A DNA stretch of 15,192 nt from an uncultured Erysipelotrichaceae bacterium (GTDB taxonomy: Bacteria > Bacillota_I > Bacilli_A > Erysipelotrichales > Erysipelotrichaceae), in contig CADBPB010000115.1 of assembly GCA_902796525.1 (NCBI GenBank), positions 1 through 15,192 of the forward strand, given 5' to 3'. Shown here one piece after another: positions 1 to 8,352 of this stretch. The notes under the pieces are model-generated. The model had not been told where the DNA came from. It saw only the letters and a list, made by a program, of their open reading frames with translations, and ran no database searches. Numbering within the stretch: position 1 is the stretch's first letter; each line of letters begins with the position of its first letter. The position numbers and the translations under genes were made by a program.

Positions 1-744
1 ACTGATCAGCTGGAACGTGAATGGCTTGCGGGCGTGCATGAAGAAAGGGTTTGCGGACTTCTTTGTCAAAGAGAATGCCGATATTTTGCGATACAGGAAA
101 CCAAGATGCAGGAGGAACAGCTCGAGCCGGCAATGCGTTTCGACGGATATCATCTCTATATGAATAGTGCGGAGAAGAAGGGCTATTCCGGTACTTTGGT
201 CTACAGCAGGCAGGAACCTTTGAGCGTTGTCTACGATATCGAAGACGAAGGCTGCGACGAGGGGAGGGTCATCACCCTGGAATATCCGGAGTTCTATTTC
301 GTGACGGCATATGTTCCGAATTCCAAAGACGGACTGCTGCGTCTGGATTTCCGCATGACCTGGGAGGATGCACTGCGCAGGCACCTGATGAAACTGGACA
401 AGAAAAAACCGGTCATCTATACGGGAGATCTCAATGTGGCGCATGAGGAGATCGATCTGAAGAATCCGGATGAGAATCATTTTTCGGCAGGCTTCTCGGA
501 CGAGGAACGCGGTAAATTCAGCGAACTGCTGGCTGCCGGATTCAGCGACAGCTTCCGGGTCTTTTATCCCGAAAAAGAGAAATACACGTGGTGGTCCTAC
601 CGGACCAGAGCCAGGGAGCGTAATGTCGGCTGGCGCATCGATTATTTCGTCGTGTCCGACCGTTTCATGAAAGAAGTCAAAGACAGTCTGATCTATGACG
701 AGATCGAAGGCAGCGATCATTGCCCGGTGGGACTGCTGATATAG
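1..744 (+). CDS. exoA: Exodeoxyribonuclease III (ExoA/Xth family), 5'-partial, with an apparent 1-nt frameshift
   Basis: This is a class I AP endonuclease / 3'-5' exonuclease of base excision repair. The true N-terminus reads in frame from position 2 (LISWNVNGLRA... up to ADI at 77-85). The family's FAIQETK then continues one base out of register from position 85. Restoring one T in the TTTT run at 84-87 rejoins the two parts, so the ATG at 34 in the downstream frame is not a real start. Only about two codons (Met-Lys) seem to lie left of the window, giving about 249 aa, near the usual ~250. Visible catalytic elements are WNVNG (Asn), QETK (Glu at 97-99), GDLNVAH (427-444), the WWSYR...WRIDYF block (about 586-645), and the terminal SDH (712-720). 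The break is either a sequencing/assembly error in a homopolymer or a recent null mutation; the rest of the gene looks intact. The family assignment is very secure, but whether the gene works is not. Confidence 0.9.
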   Translation, partial: TDQLEREWLAGVHEERVCGLLCQRECRYFAIQETKMQEEQLEPAMRFDGYHLYMNSAEKKGYSGTLVYSRQEPLSVVYDIEDEGCDEGRVITLEYPEFYFVTAYVPNSKDGLLRLDFRMTWEDALRRHLMKLDKKKPVIYTGDLNVAHEEIDLKNPDENHFSAGFSDEERGKFSELLAAGFSDSFRVFYPEKEKYTWWSYRTRARERNVGWRIDYFVVSDRFMKEVKDSLIYDEIEGSDHCPVGLLI

Positions 745-748
745 GAGG
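743..748 (+). promoter_or_regulatory. Ribosome binding site of the PepV-like gene
   Basis: AGGAGG overlaps the exoA stop codon (742-744) and lies 5 nt before the ATG at 754. It supports that start and close co-expression of the two genes. Confidence 0.8.
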
Positions 749-753
749 ATAAG

Positions 754-2100
754 ATGGAAGTAAAACGTTTTATTGAAGAAAACCTGGAAGGAATGAAACA
801 GGACCTGAAGGAACTGGTTTCTTATAATTCGGTCTATGGCGAGGACGAGAAGCCGTTCGGCAAGACGAACCGCGCCGTGCTCGACTGTGCGTTGCGGCTG
901 ATGAAAGAGAAAGGCCTCAAGACAGAGAACGTGGATTACTACTGCGGTTTCGGCGAGACCGGAGAAGGGGAGAAACTGATCGGCATCCTGGCGCATTTGG
1001 ATGTCGTTCCGGCAGGAGAAGGATGGAAACATGATCCATTCGATATGCAGGAGGAAGACGGTTTCCTGTATGGCAGAGGCGTTTCTGACGACAAGGGTGC
1101 CGCCGTCGCTTCGATGTATGCCCTGAAGTATCTGATTCAGGAGAACTATCCGTTCAAGAAACGGGTGCGTCTGATCCTTGGATGTAACGAAGAAACCGGA
1201 TCGGCCTGTATCCGGCATTATGTCGGAAAGTACGGTCATATCGACTGCGGCTTCACGCCGGATGGAAACTTCCCGGGAATCTATGCCGAAAAAGGCATGG
1301 TCGCAGCGAAACTGGTCGGCCATGGCACCAGGATCATCGATATCAAGGGCGGAGAAGCATCGAATGTCGTCAATAAAAAAATCGTTTGCAGTCTGCCTCT
1401 GGATAGCTTCGACGAGGAACGTTTCAAACAGTATCTGATGGACCATAAGCTCGCTTTCGATTATGCGAAGGACGAGACCATCGATGTCACGGTCTACGGG
1501 GAAAGCGCACACGCCAGCATGCCCGACTTGGGCAAGAATGCGTTCAGCCATCTGATGGAAGCGCTGTTCCATGCCGGTTTCGAAGATACTTTCGTAAGCT
1601 GGTTCCATAAGTATTTTGCTTTGGAAGTCCATGGCGAGACGCTGGGTTACGATGTTCTGAAAGATGATATCTCCGATACCACCATCAATTTCGGTATCAT
1701 CGGCAAGGACGGCGATGACATCGTCGTCAGCCTGGATATGCGCTTCCCGGTCAAAACGGATAGCGGAAAAGTAGTCGAACTGCTGAAGATCGGCGACGAT
1801 CATAACGAGCTGGTCATCCTGAGCAGGACAGAACCGCTGTACTTTGATATCGATTCTCCGATGATCCGGGCTCTGAAGAACGCCTATGTCGATGTGACAG
1901 GAGACGACAAGACGGAAATGGAAGCGATCGGCGGAGGCACGTATGCGAAAGCCATCCATAACTGCATCGCTTTCGGCTGTGAATTCCAGGGCGAAAACAA
2001 TCATATCCATGATCTGGACGAATGCCTCAATATCGAGAATTTCAAGAAACAGGTCGAACTTTATGTCGCGGCGATCCGCAACTTAAACGAGATCGACTAG
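754..2100 (+). CDS. pepV: M20 family dipeptidase (PepV/Sapep-like)
   Basis: The product is a 448-aa cytoplasmic zinc dipeptidase of the M20A PepV/Sapep type, which cleaves dipeptides to free amino acids. Predicted di-zinc site residues follow the family pattern: H81 and D83 in AHLDVVPAG; D112 in GRGVSDDKG; the catalytic pair E146/E147 in CNEETGS; D170 in TPDGN; and H417 or H419 near the C-terminus (NHIHD). The lid domain motif HASMPDLGKNA is present (from about residue 253), as is the GGGTYAK loop near the end. Length fits the family (about 450-470). The ATG has a perfect AGGAGG and starts 9 nt after exoA, so the two are probably co-transcribed. Family is clear from motif order; substrate range is inferred. 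Carnosinase-like or other M20 activity is less likely given the PepV-type motifs. Confidence 0.93.
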   Translation: MEVKRFIEENLEGMKQDLKELVSYNSVYGEDEKPFGKTNRAVLDCALRLMKEKGLKTENVDYYCGFGETGEGEKLIGILAHLDVVPAGEGWKHDPFDMQEEDGFLYGRGVSDDKGAAVASMYALKYLIQENYPFKKRVRLILGCNEETGSACIRHYVGKYGHIDCGFTPDGNFPGIYAEKGMVAAKLVGHGTRIIDIKGGEASNVVNKKIVCSLPLDSFDEERFKQYLMDHKLAFDYAKDETIDVTVYGESAHASMPDLGKNAFSHLMEALFHAGFEDTFVSWFHKYFALEVHGETLGYDVLKDDISDTTINFGIIGKDGDDIVVSLDMRFPVKTDSGKVVELLKIGDDHNELVILSRTEPLYFDIDSPMIRALKNAYVDVTGDDKTEMEAIGGGTYAKAIHNCIAFGCEFQGENNHIHDLDECLNIENFKKQVELYVAAIRNLNEID

Positions 2101-2102
2101 AA

Positions 2103-2117
2103 TGTTATAATAGAACT
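2103..2117 (+). promoter_or_regulatory. Extended -10 promoter with +1 at the start codon (predicted leaderless mRNA)
   Basis: The sequence is TG-T-TATAAT (2103-2111), a consensus extended -10, sitting in the 17-nt gap after pepV. Six bases separate the hexamer from the ATG at 2118. The expected transcription start is therefore the A of the ATG. No Shine-Dalgarno sequence precedes that ATG. A weak -35-like TTAAAC sits 17 nt upstream (2083-2088). This probably drives the glycogen operon. The same architecture recurs at 10289. Confidence 0.6.
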
Positions 2118-2930
2118 ATGAAAAGAGCGAAACTGGCACTGATCTATGACTTCGATAAAACGCTGTCTCCCAGGGATATGCAGGAGTTCCATCTTTTAAG
2201 TACGCTTGGCTATGACGATCCGGGCGCTTTCTGGGCGGAATGCGATGCATTCTCGCGCAGGCACAACTGCGACGGCATTCTTTCTTACATGTATCTGATG
2301 GTCATGAAAAACGACGGTCTTACCAGGGATCAGCTGATCGAAGAAGGCAGGTACGTCGAACTGTATAAAGGCGTGAAGACCTGGTTCCAGCGGATCAACG
2401 AATATGGCAGGAAGCATCATATCACGGTCGAGCACTATGTCGTTTCTTCCGGCCTGACCGATATCATCATGGGCACGCCGATCGCGCATGAATTCAAGAA
2501 GATCTATGCCTGCACCTATGTCTATGACAAAGAAGGAAAAGTCAGATGGCCGTCGCGGGTCGTCAACTATACGATGAAGACCCAGTATCTTTTCAGGATC
2601 AACAAGGGCGTCCTGCAGGAAACCAACGACGCGGATCTGAACAGTTCCACACCGGAATCGGAAAAATATATTCCTTTGGAGAATATGATCTATTTCGGAG
2701 ATGGAAGCACGGATGTCCCCAGCATGAAGGTCGTGCAGCAGAACGGCGGAACCACCATCGCGGTGTTCGGGGATGATTCCAAACGCAGCAAGGCGGAAGA
2801 ACTGTTCAAGGACAAGAGAGCGACCTTCGCTGTGAAAGCAGATTACTCCAAAGGCTCCAAGATCGAAAAGATCGTTCAATGCATCATCGATTCTCTCGAG
2901 GCCAAAGCTAAATTAGATAACTATCAATGA
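2118..2930 (+). CDS. HAD-superfamily phosphatase (phosphoserine-phosphatase-like)
   Basis: The product is a 270-aa soluble haloacid dehalogenase-type hydrolase. Motif I is DFDKTLS (nucleophile D11, acid/base D13). Motif II is VVSSG (S110/S111). The motif III lysine is probably K154 (YTMKTQ). Motif IV is GDGSTDVPSM (D195, D199). A roughly 65-residue segment between motifs I and II could form a C1-type cap, as in the phosphoserine phosphatase (subfamily IB) branch. I chose the ATG at 2118 over in-frame starts further left because those lie inside pepV, and because a consensus -10 ends 6 nt before this ATG. The gene is first in the glycogen operon and its stop overlaps the next start (ATGA), so a role in sugar-phosphate metabolism is possible. 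The substrate cannot be read from sequence. Confidence 0.85.
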   Translation: MKRAKLALIYDFDKTLSPRDMQEFHLLSTLGYDDPGAFWAECDAFSRRHNCDGILSYMYLMVMKNDGLTRDQLIEEGRYVELYKGVKTWFQRINEYGRKHHITVEHYVVSSGLTDIIMGTPIAHEFKKIYACTYVYDKEGKVRWPSRVVNYTMKTQYLFRINKGVLQETNDADLNSSTPESEKYIPLENMIYFGDGSTDVPSMKVVQQNGGTTIAVFGDDSKRSKAEELFKDKRATFAVKADYSKGSKIEKIVQCIIDSLEAKAKLDNYQ

Positions 2931-4621
2931 TGATCGAATATAGTTCAGACGATTTCAATATCGACGGATTAGGTTGTTTATACACGAAAGAAAAAGCAGT
3001 TTTTAGAGTATTCGCGCCGGAGCACGATACTCTTTTTTTAGTTCTGGACGGACATAGGTATCCGATGGAAAAGCGCCTGCATACTTTTTCCGTGGAACTG
3101 GAGGGAGATTTTCATCTTTCCCGTTATCATTTCGAGAATGGAAAGAGAGTCTCTTTCAAGGATCCTTTCGCTTATCTCTCGGAAGGAAAGGAATCGGTCG
3201 TTCTCGATCCCGGACGTTTCAATCAGGAAATCATCAAACCGGAACCATGCGAAGATATCGTGATCTATGAAACAAGCGTTCGAGATTTTTCCAGCTACGG
3301 CTATTTCGGACAGTATGCAAAGACGTTCAAGGCTCTTGGCATCGATGGCCTGAAACGGGATGGTTATTTCGTGCTGGGACTGGATTATCTGGAAAATCTC
3401 GGGATCACCCATCTGCAGCTGATGCCGGTCATGGATTTCGACAACGACCGCAGCGAATACAACTGGGGTTACAATCCGCTGGCATTCAATCACGTAAAAA
3501 AGGATTACGTCTATGACAAGACCGATCCTTACGCCAGCGTCAACGAACTGCGCGAAGCCGTGAACAAACTTCATGAACATGGCATCCGGGTGGTGCTGGA
3601 TGTCGTATTCAATCACGTCTATGATGCGAAGAACTTCGATATCGAGAAGATGATCCCCGGTCATTTCTTGAGACGCAAGCCAGATGGAAAGCTTGCAATG
3701 GGCACGTTCTGCGGCAGCGAGATCAAGTCGGAAGATCCGTTTGTCCGGGCGTATCTGGTGAAGATGGCGTTGCGTTATCTTGAGCTCTTTGACATCGATG
3801 GCATACGGCTCGATCTGATGGGCATCATGGATATCGATACGGTAAATGCGTTAAGGGATTCATTGAAAGCCAGAAAGCAGGATTTCGTGGTCTATGGGGA
3901 AGGCTGGAATATGGGGGACGTCTTGCCGGAAGAATGCCGCGCCACGATCGCCAACGCTTCGAAAATGCCCGGGATAAAGATGTTCAATGACTATTTCAGG
4001 GAAACGGTCAGCGCCTATGTCATGGGCGCAGACAATATGCATGAAGCTGGTCAGGCTTTATCGGGAAACGGATATCTCTCCTGCGACCATTCCGTCAACT
4101 ATGTCGAATGCCATGACGGGCTGACTTTTTTTGACCGTCTGGGCGTCGATTGTCTCGGAGACAGTACCGAGGAAGTCAGAAACAAATGCAAGCTCGCACT
4201 GGCAATGGTGATGATGGCCAAGGGAACGCCGTTCATTCATTCCGGCCAGGAATTCCTCAGGACCAAAAAAGGGATTGCCAATTCCTATAACAGTCCCGAC
4301 GAGATCAACACCTTGAACTGGGACCTTCGCATCTACAACAACGAGATCTGCGACTACCTCAAAGCGCTGATCCGATTCCGCAAGGAGTACAGACTATACC
4401 TGAATGATATTCCGACCGCTTTCTTTGAATATCGCGGCTGTCTGGTTTACGAGGCAGAGGATCTGCTGATCGTCTTCAATCCGCAGCGCGAAAATGTCCT
4501 TTATGAAACGGAAGAACCGTACAGGATCCTGTTCGATCGCAACGGTTTTTGCGATCTTCTGACAAAAAGGGTGGAACTCCAGGCCTATTCCATGGTGATA
4601 TGCAAAAGATATGTTGTATAA
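2927..4621 (+). CDS. pulA: Pullulanase / type I glycogen debranching enzyme (GH13)
   Basis: The product is a 564-aa GH13 alpha-1,6-glucosidase that removes branches from glycogen or limit dextrins. An N-terminal CBM48-like beta domain (about residues 10-100) precedes the catalytic barrel. Pullulanase signature YNWGYNP is at 178-184. Conserved regions follow: DVVFNH 225-230 (region I), GIRLD with nucleophile D296 (II), YGEGW with acid/base E325 (III), and NYVECHD with H396/D397 (IV). It has no signal peptide, so it acts inside the cell. It is shorter than many type I pullulanases (about 700 aa) and lacks their extra N-terminal modules. The start overlaps the HAD stop (ATGA at 2927-2930); a second ATG follows at 2930. 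Neither has a good Shine-Dalgarno, so translation is probably coupled. Here it would take the place of GlgX. Confidence 0.9.
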   Translation: MMIEYSSDDFNIDGLGCLYTKEKAVFRVFAPEHDTLFLVLDGHRYPMEKRLHTFSVELEGDFHLSRYHFENGKRVSFKDPFAYLSEGKESVVLDPGRFNQEIIKPEPCEDIVIYETSVRDFSSYGYFGQYAKTFKALGIDGLKRDGYFVLGLDYLENLGITHLQLMPVMDFDNDRSEYNWGYNPLAFNHVKKDYVYDKTDPYASVNELREAVNKLHEHGIRVVLDVVFNHVYDAKNFDIEKMIPGHFLRRKPDGKLAMGTFCGSEIKSEDPFVRAYLVKMALRYLELFDIDGIRLDLMGIMDIDTVNALRDSLKARKQDFVVYGEGWNMGDVLPEECRATIANASKMPGIKMFNDYFRETVSAYVMGADNMHEAGQALSGNGYLSCDHSVNYVECHDGLTFFDRLGVDCLGDSTEEVRNKCKLALAMVMMAKGTPFIHSGQEFLRTKKGIANSYNSPDEINTLNWDLRIYNNEICDYLKALIRFRKEYRLYLNDIPTAFFEYRGCLVYEAEDLLIVFNPQRENVLYETEEPYRILFDRNGFCDLLTKRVELQAYSMVICKRYVV

Positions 4622-4622
4622 T
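4617..4622 (+). promoter_or_regulatory. Possible internal -10 element before glgC
   Basis: TATAAT overlaps the pulA stop codon, and a second TATAAT lies at 4628-4633. A start from the first would fall near 4629 and leave the AAGGGG ribosome site (4635-4640) intact. A start from the second would remove most of it. No convincing -35 is visible. This may be a secondary promoter within the operon or just AT-rich sequence. Confidence 0.35.
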
Positions 4623-4647
4623 GAAATTATAATCAAGGGGTAATATC

Positions 4648-5802
4648 ATGAAAAAAAATAATATGGTAGCAATGATACTGGCAGGAGGTAGAGGTTCTCG
4701 TCTTTTCGATCTGACGAAGAAAGTCGCGAAACCTGCCGTTCATTTCGGAGGAAAATATCGTATCATCGATTTTGCCTTGTCGAACTGTGCCAATTCCCAC
4801 ATTTCTACGGTGGGTGTGCTGGTGCAGTATGAATCCATCCTGTTAAGTTCCTACAGCGCCAGAAGTTCGACCTGGGGACTTGACTCCAAGGGCGGAGGCG
4901 TCTATGTCCTGTCGCCGAGAGAAAAGGATGAGACCGGTCTGGGTCTGTACAAAGGAACGGCCGATGCCATTTATCAGAACCTGGATTTTCTCGATCAGGA
5001 AGAAGCGGAGTATGTGCTGGTTCTTTCCGGCGACCATATCTATAAGATGGATTACGAAAAGATGCTTCAGGAACATATCGATTCCAAAGCGGAAGCGACG
5101 ATCGCCGTCATCGAGGTACCTAAGAAAGAAGCCAGCCGTTTCGGTATCATGAATACCGATAACACGGATCGGATCATCGAATTCGAAGAAAAACCGAAAG
5201 AACCCAAATCCAATCTCGCTTCGATGGGCGTCTACATCTTTACCTATAAGACCATGAGAAAATATCTCAAAGAGGATGCCAAGGATCCGGCTTCTTCCCA
5301 TGATTTCGGCAAGAACCTGATTCCGGCATATCTGAGAGACAACCTGAAGCTTCAGGCATACCGTTTCAAGGGATACTGGAAAGATGTCGGCACCATCGAT
5401 TCTTTATGGGAAGCCAATATGGATCTTCTGAAGGACAACAGCGGTCTGGATCTTTTTGATCCCGACTGGAAGATCTATACGGATGACGTAAGCGCCACGC
5501 CGCAGTGCATCGGCGAACAGGCAAAGATCGACAATGCATTCATCACGCAAGGCGCGATCGTCAATGGCGAAGTCAAACATTCCGTCATCTTCTCGGGCGT
5601 CGAGATCAAAGAAAAAGCGAAAGTTGAAGAATCGGTCATCATGAATGACGCCGTGGTCGGCGAAGGCGCTGTGCTCAACAGATGTCTGGTCGCCGATGGC
5701 GTAAGGATTCCGGATGGCATGGTTCTTGGCAATAAAAAGAACAAAGAGATCCTTCTGGTATCGAAATCATTTATCGCAAAGGCAGGTGAAGAAAATGAGT
5801 AA
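4648..5802 (+). CDS. glgC: Glucose-1-phosphate adenylyltransferase, catalytic subunit
   Basis: GlgC makes ADP-glucose and PPi from glucose-1-phosphate and ATP, the first committed step of bacterial glycogen synthesis. The 384-aa protein has the nucleotidyltransferase signature LAGGRGSRL (11-19) with the KPA lysine (K28). It also has YKGTADAIYQN (101-111), SGDHIYKMDY (127-136), FEEKP (179-183) and MGVYIF (193-198). A left-handed beta-helix of hexapeptide repeats occupies roughly the last 90 residues. Position 100, just before YKGTADA, is Leu where the relatives I recall have Trp. The ATG has an AAGGGG site 7 nt upstream. The gene lies 26 nt after pulA and overlaps glgD by 8 nt, which fits the Firmicute GlgC/GlgD hetero-oligomer. 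Confidence 0.97.
   Translation: MKKNNMVAMILAGGRGSRLFDLTKKVAKPAVHFGGKYRIIDFALSNCANSHISTVGVLVQYESILLSSYSARSSTWGLDSKGGGVYVLSPREKDETGLGLYKGTADAIYQNLDFLDQEEAEYVLVLSGDHIYKMDYEKMLQEHIDSKAEATIAVIEVPKKEASRFGIMNTDNTDRIIEFEEKPKEPKSNLASMGVYIFTYKTMRKYLKEDAKDPASSHDFGKNLIPAYLRDNLKLQAYRFKGYWKDVGTIDSLWEANMDLLKDNSGLDLFDPDWKIYTDDVSATPQCIGEQAKIDNAFITQGAIVNGEVKHSVIFSGVEIKEKAKVEESVIMNDAVVGEGAVLNRCLVADGVRIPDGMVLGNKKNKEILLVSKSFIAKAGEENE
5784..5789 (+). promoter_or_regulatory. Ribosome binding site fixing the glgD start
   Basis: AGGTGA inside the end of glgC lies 5 nt before the ATG at 5795. It selects that start over upstream in-frame starts inside glgC. Confidence 0.7.
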
Positions 5803-6910
5803 AGTATTGGGTTTATTGAATTTTGAGCCTTCATATGTGCATGTCAAGGGAATCGAGGATTTCCGTCCGATTTCGGCTGCTTCGATTCTGGGCAGATACA
5901 GAGTCATCGATTTCATGCTGTCGAACTTTACCAACTCGGGGATCGATTCCATCAAGGTCTACATCAAGAATCGTCCGCGTTCCACCGTCGAGCATATCAT
6001 GCGTACCAGCTACAACATCAACTCGAAAAGAGGACGCATCCATCTGCTGCATGGCGAGGATGTCTTCAGCAACAACGATCTGTTCAATGTTGATATTCTG
6101 GCGTTCAAGACGTACATGGAATTCATCGATGTCGAGAATCCTTCCTATGTGGTGATCGCTCCTTCGCATTTCATCTTCAAGCAGGATTTCTCGGAGCTTC
6201 TGGATCATCATATCGCTTCCAAGAACGATATCACCATCCTGTACCAGAGCGTGAACGATGCGAACACTTCCTATCTGATGGGCGATCTGCTGGAGATCGA
6301 CGACAAGAAACGCGTTGTCGGCGCCAGCAAGAACCACGGCAAATACAAGAGCGGGGATGTCTCCCTGGAGACTTATGTCATGTCGACTCTGACGTTCAAG
6401 CAGCTGGTCGAAGAAGCTTCCATGACTTCCAGCCTTTATTCATTGGCGGATATCATCTGGGACAATATCCGGGTCATGAAGATCGGCGCCTACCGCCATC
6501 ACGGATACTGCGGATGCATTTCTACTTTGAATGCTTATTTCAATGCGAATATGTATCTGAAGAAAGAAAAGAACCTGACCAGGCTGATCAACGACGACTG
6601 GCCGATCTATACGATGACCAATGACTCCTGCCCGACATTATATAAACCGGGAGCGCAGGTCAGAGGTTCGCTGGTAGCCAATGGTTGTCAGATCGAAGGC
6701 ACGGTCATCGATTCCGTCATCGGACGCAATGTCGTGATCCGGGAAGGAGCCGTCATCAAAGATTCGGTCATTCTTCCGGATACCTTTATCGATAAGAATG
6801 TGAAACTGGATTGCGCGGTGGTCGACCGGCTGTCGATCGTTACGCATATCAAAGATATCAAAGGGACCAAAGAGGATCCTATCTATGTCAAGCGAGGAGA
6901 CCGTATCTGA
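5795..6910 (+). CDS. glgD: GlgD, non-catalytic / regulatory partner of GlgC
   Basis: The 371-aa protein is homologous to GlgC but has lost the GGRGxR nucleotide-binding loop. It begins VLGLLNFEPSY and keeps GRYRVIDF (33-40), LSNFTNSGID (42-51), KNRPRS (58-63) and YNINSKRG (73-80), all typical of GlgD. The C-terminal third has hexapeptide repeats forming a beta-helix. In Bacillus-group systems GlgD has little activity alone and stimulates GlgC in a hetero-oligomer; I infer the same here. The start at 5795 is fixed by AGGTGA and gives the normal GlgD N-terminus. The gene overlaps glgC by 8 nt (ATGAGTAA) and glgA by 1 nt (TGATG). Confidence 0.96.
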   Translation: MSKVLGLLNFEPSYVHVKGIEDFRPISAASILGRYRVIDFMLSNFTNSGIDSIKVYIKNRPRSTVEHIMRTSYNINSKRGRIHLLHGEDVFSNNDLFNVDILAFKTYMEFIDVENPSYVVIAPSHFIFKQDFSELLDHHIASKNDITILYQSVNDANTSYLMGDLLEIDDKKRVVGASKNHGKYKSGDVSLETYVMSTLTFKQLVEEASMTSSLYSLADIIWDNIRVMKIGAYRHHGYCGCISTLNAYFNANMYLKKEKNLTRLINDDWPIYTMTNDSCPTLYKPGAQVRGSLVANGCQIEGTVIDSVIGRNVVIREGAVIKDSVILPDTFIDKNVKLDCAVVDRLSIVTHIKDIKGTKEDPIYVKRGDRI

Positions 6911-8352
6911 TGAAAAGAGTACTATTTGTTTCTTTTGAGTCGCTGCCTTTTGTCAAGACCGGCGGACTGGCCGATGTCGTCTATGCCTTGCCGAAAGCGT
7001 TAGACAAGAGTGAATTCGAAGTCAGAGTCGTCATGCCGATGTTCAAGACCATCAAAGAGAAATACTATGAGGGCATGAATTATCTGGATCACATCTATGT
7101 CCATAGCGGTTTTATCAATGAAGAGGCGAATGTCTATTCCTATTTCAACGAGGGAATCGAGTATCTCTTCATCGAGAACGATACCTTCTTCAATCGCGAT
7201 GGCGTCTACGGCTACAGCGACGATGCGGCACGATTCTCGTTCTTCAATGTAGCCGTGCTGGAGATGATGATCAAGCTGGATTATTATCCCGACATCTGTC
7301 ATGAGCACGATTATCATACCGCGATCCTGCCGGCACTGTGCAAGATCCGTTACAATGCGATCGAATCCGTCCGCAACATCAAACACATCCTGACCATTCA
7401 CAACCTGGCTTACCAGGGGGAATATGACAAGCAGGTGCTGTTCGATTATCTGGGCTTCGATTATCATTATTATGAGAACGGCGATCTGCGTTTCAACGAT
7501 TACTGCAACTTCATGAAGATCGGTATCGTTTATGCGGATTTCGTTACGACAGTCTCCAAGAGCTACGCTGAAGAGATACAGACGCCGGAATACGGACATA
7601 AGCTGGATACCGTGCTGCGATACCGCGGGGCGGATCTTTACGGAATCGTCAATGGCATCGATACGGATTCCTTCGATCCTGCCAAGGACCCTGATATCTA
7701 CAAGCACTACAATATCAGGAACTATCTGGCCGGCAAGCGCGAAAACAAGGCTTCTCTGCAGTACCAGCTGGGTCTTAGAAACGAACCTGAAACCTTGCTG
7801 ATCGGCATGGTGTCCCGACTGACCTTCCAGAAAGGCGCCGATCTGGTGCTGGGAGCGATCCAGGATATTCTGAGACACAATGTCCAGATCGCGATCCTGG
7901 GAACCGGAGAATCGAAATACGAGTATTCCTTCAAGATGCTGGAAGAAGAGAACAAGGGCCGTTTCGTCTACTACTGCGGCTACAACGAACAGCTTGCCCA
8001 CAGCATGTATGCCGGACTGGATATGCTGATGATGCCTTCGCTGTTTGAACCGTGTGGCATCTCCCAGCTCATTTCCATGCGTTACGGCACGCTGCCGTTC
8101 GTCAGAGAGACCGGCGGCCTGAAGGATACGGTCGAACCTTTGAACGAATACGAGAATACCGGAACCGGCTTCTCCTTCTACAATTATTCCGTCGAAGATC
8201 TGCTGACCGTTTTCGAGTATGCCTACAGCCAGTATTACGATCACTATGACCGCTGGAAGATGATGATCCGTAACGCGATGAAATATGACGTGTCCTTTGA
8301 AAAATCGGCACGCGAGTATGAAGAACTGTATAGAAAGGTCCTGATGAAATGA
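6910..8352 (+). CDS. glgA: Glycogen synthase (ADP-glucose type, GT5)
   Basis: The 480-aa enzyme transfers glucose from ADP-glucose to the non-reducing end of a growing alpha-1,4-glucan. It shows two Rossmann halves. The N-terminal half has KTGGLADV (16-23, K16) for ADP-glucose binding and TIHNLAYQG (H164). The C-terminal half has SRLTFQKG (R303, K308) and SLFEPCGISQL with conserved E380. These positions correspond closely to E. coli GlgA R300, K305 and E377. Length is standard. The ATG shares its A with the glgD TGA stop and has GAGGAG at 6894-6899, so an upstream in-frame start inside glgD is not needed. The stop overlaps glgB by 4 nt (ATGA). Confidence 0.97.
   Translation: MKRVLFVSFESLPFVKTGGLADVVYALPKALDKSEFEVRVVMPMFKTIKEKYYEGMNYLDHIYVHSGFINEEANVYSYFNEGIEYLFIENDTFFNRDGVYGYSDDAARFSFFNVAVLEMMIKLDYYPDICHEHDYHTAILPALCKIRYNAIESVRNIKHILTIHNLAYQGEYDKQVLFDYLGFDYHYYENGDLRFNDYCNFMKIGIVYADFVTTVSKSYAEEIQTPEYGHKLDTVLRYRGADLYGIVNGIDTDSFDPAKDPDIYKHYNIRNYLAGKRENKASLQYQLGLRNEPETLLIGMVSRLTFQKGADLVLGAIQDILRHNVQIAILGTGESKYEYSFKMLEEENKGRFVYYCGYNEQLAHSMYAGLDMLMMPSLFEPCGISQLISMRYGTLPFVRETGGLKDTVEPLNEYENTGTGFSFYNYSVEDLLTVFEYAYSQYYDHYDRWKMMIRNAMKYDVSFEKSAREYEELYRKVLMK

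Noticed and set aside
34..84. Exonuclease III starting at the ATG at position 34
   Set aside because: The first ~17 residues in that frame have no family similarity, whereas frame 2 gives the exact conserved N-terminus up to the frameshift.
84..91. Programmed -1 ribosomal frameshift in exoA
   Set aside because: The bases do not form an X XXY YYZ slippery heptamer in the right phase, and no downstream stem-loop stands out. A simple one-base deletion explains it better.
2022..2117. Longer N-terminus for the HAD protein, starting inside pepV
   Set aside because: The extra residues are pepV read out of frame. The HAD motif I normally begins near residue 10, as it does from the ATG at 2118.
2196..2879. 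A 227-codon - strand open frame opposite the HAD gene
   Set aside because: The + strand protein has all four HAD motifs, and the antisense frame shows no family features.
5714..5794. Longer N-terminus for GlgD
   Set aside because: It lies within the glgC coding sequence. The start at 5795 has an AGGTGA site and gives the normal GlgD N-terminus.
7000..8244. A 414-codon open frame on the - strand opposite glgA
   Set aside because: It mirrors glgA codon for codon, has no recognisable domain, and glgA has all its catalytic motifs. Long antisense open frames appear opposite several genes here and reflect codon bias.
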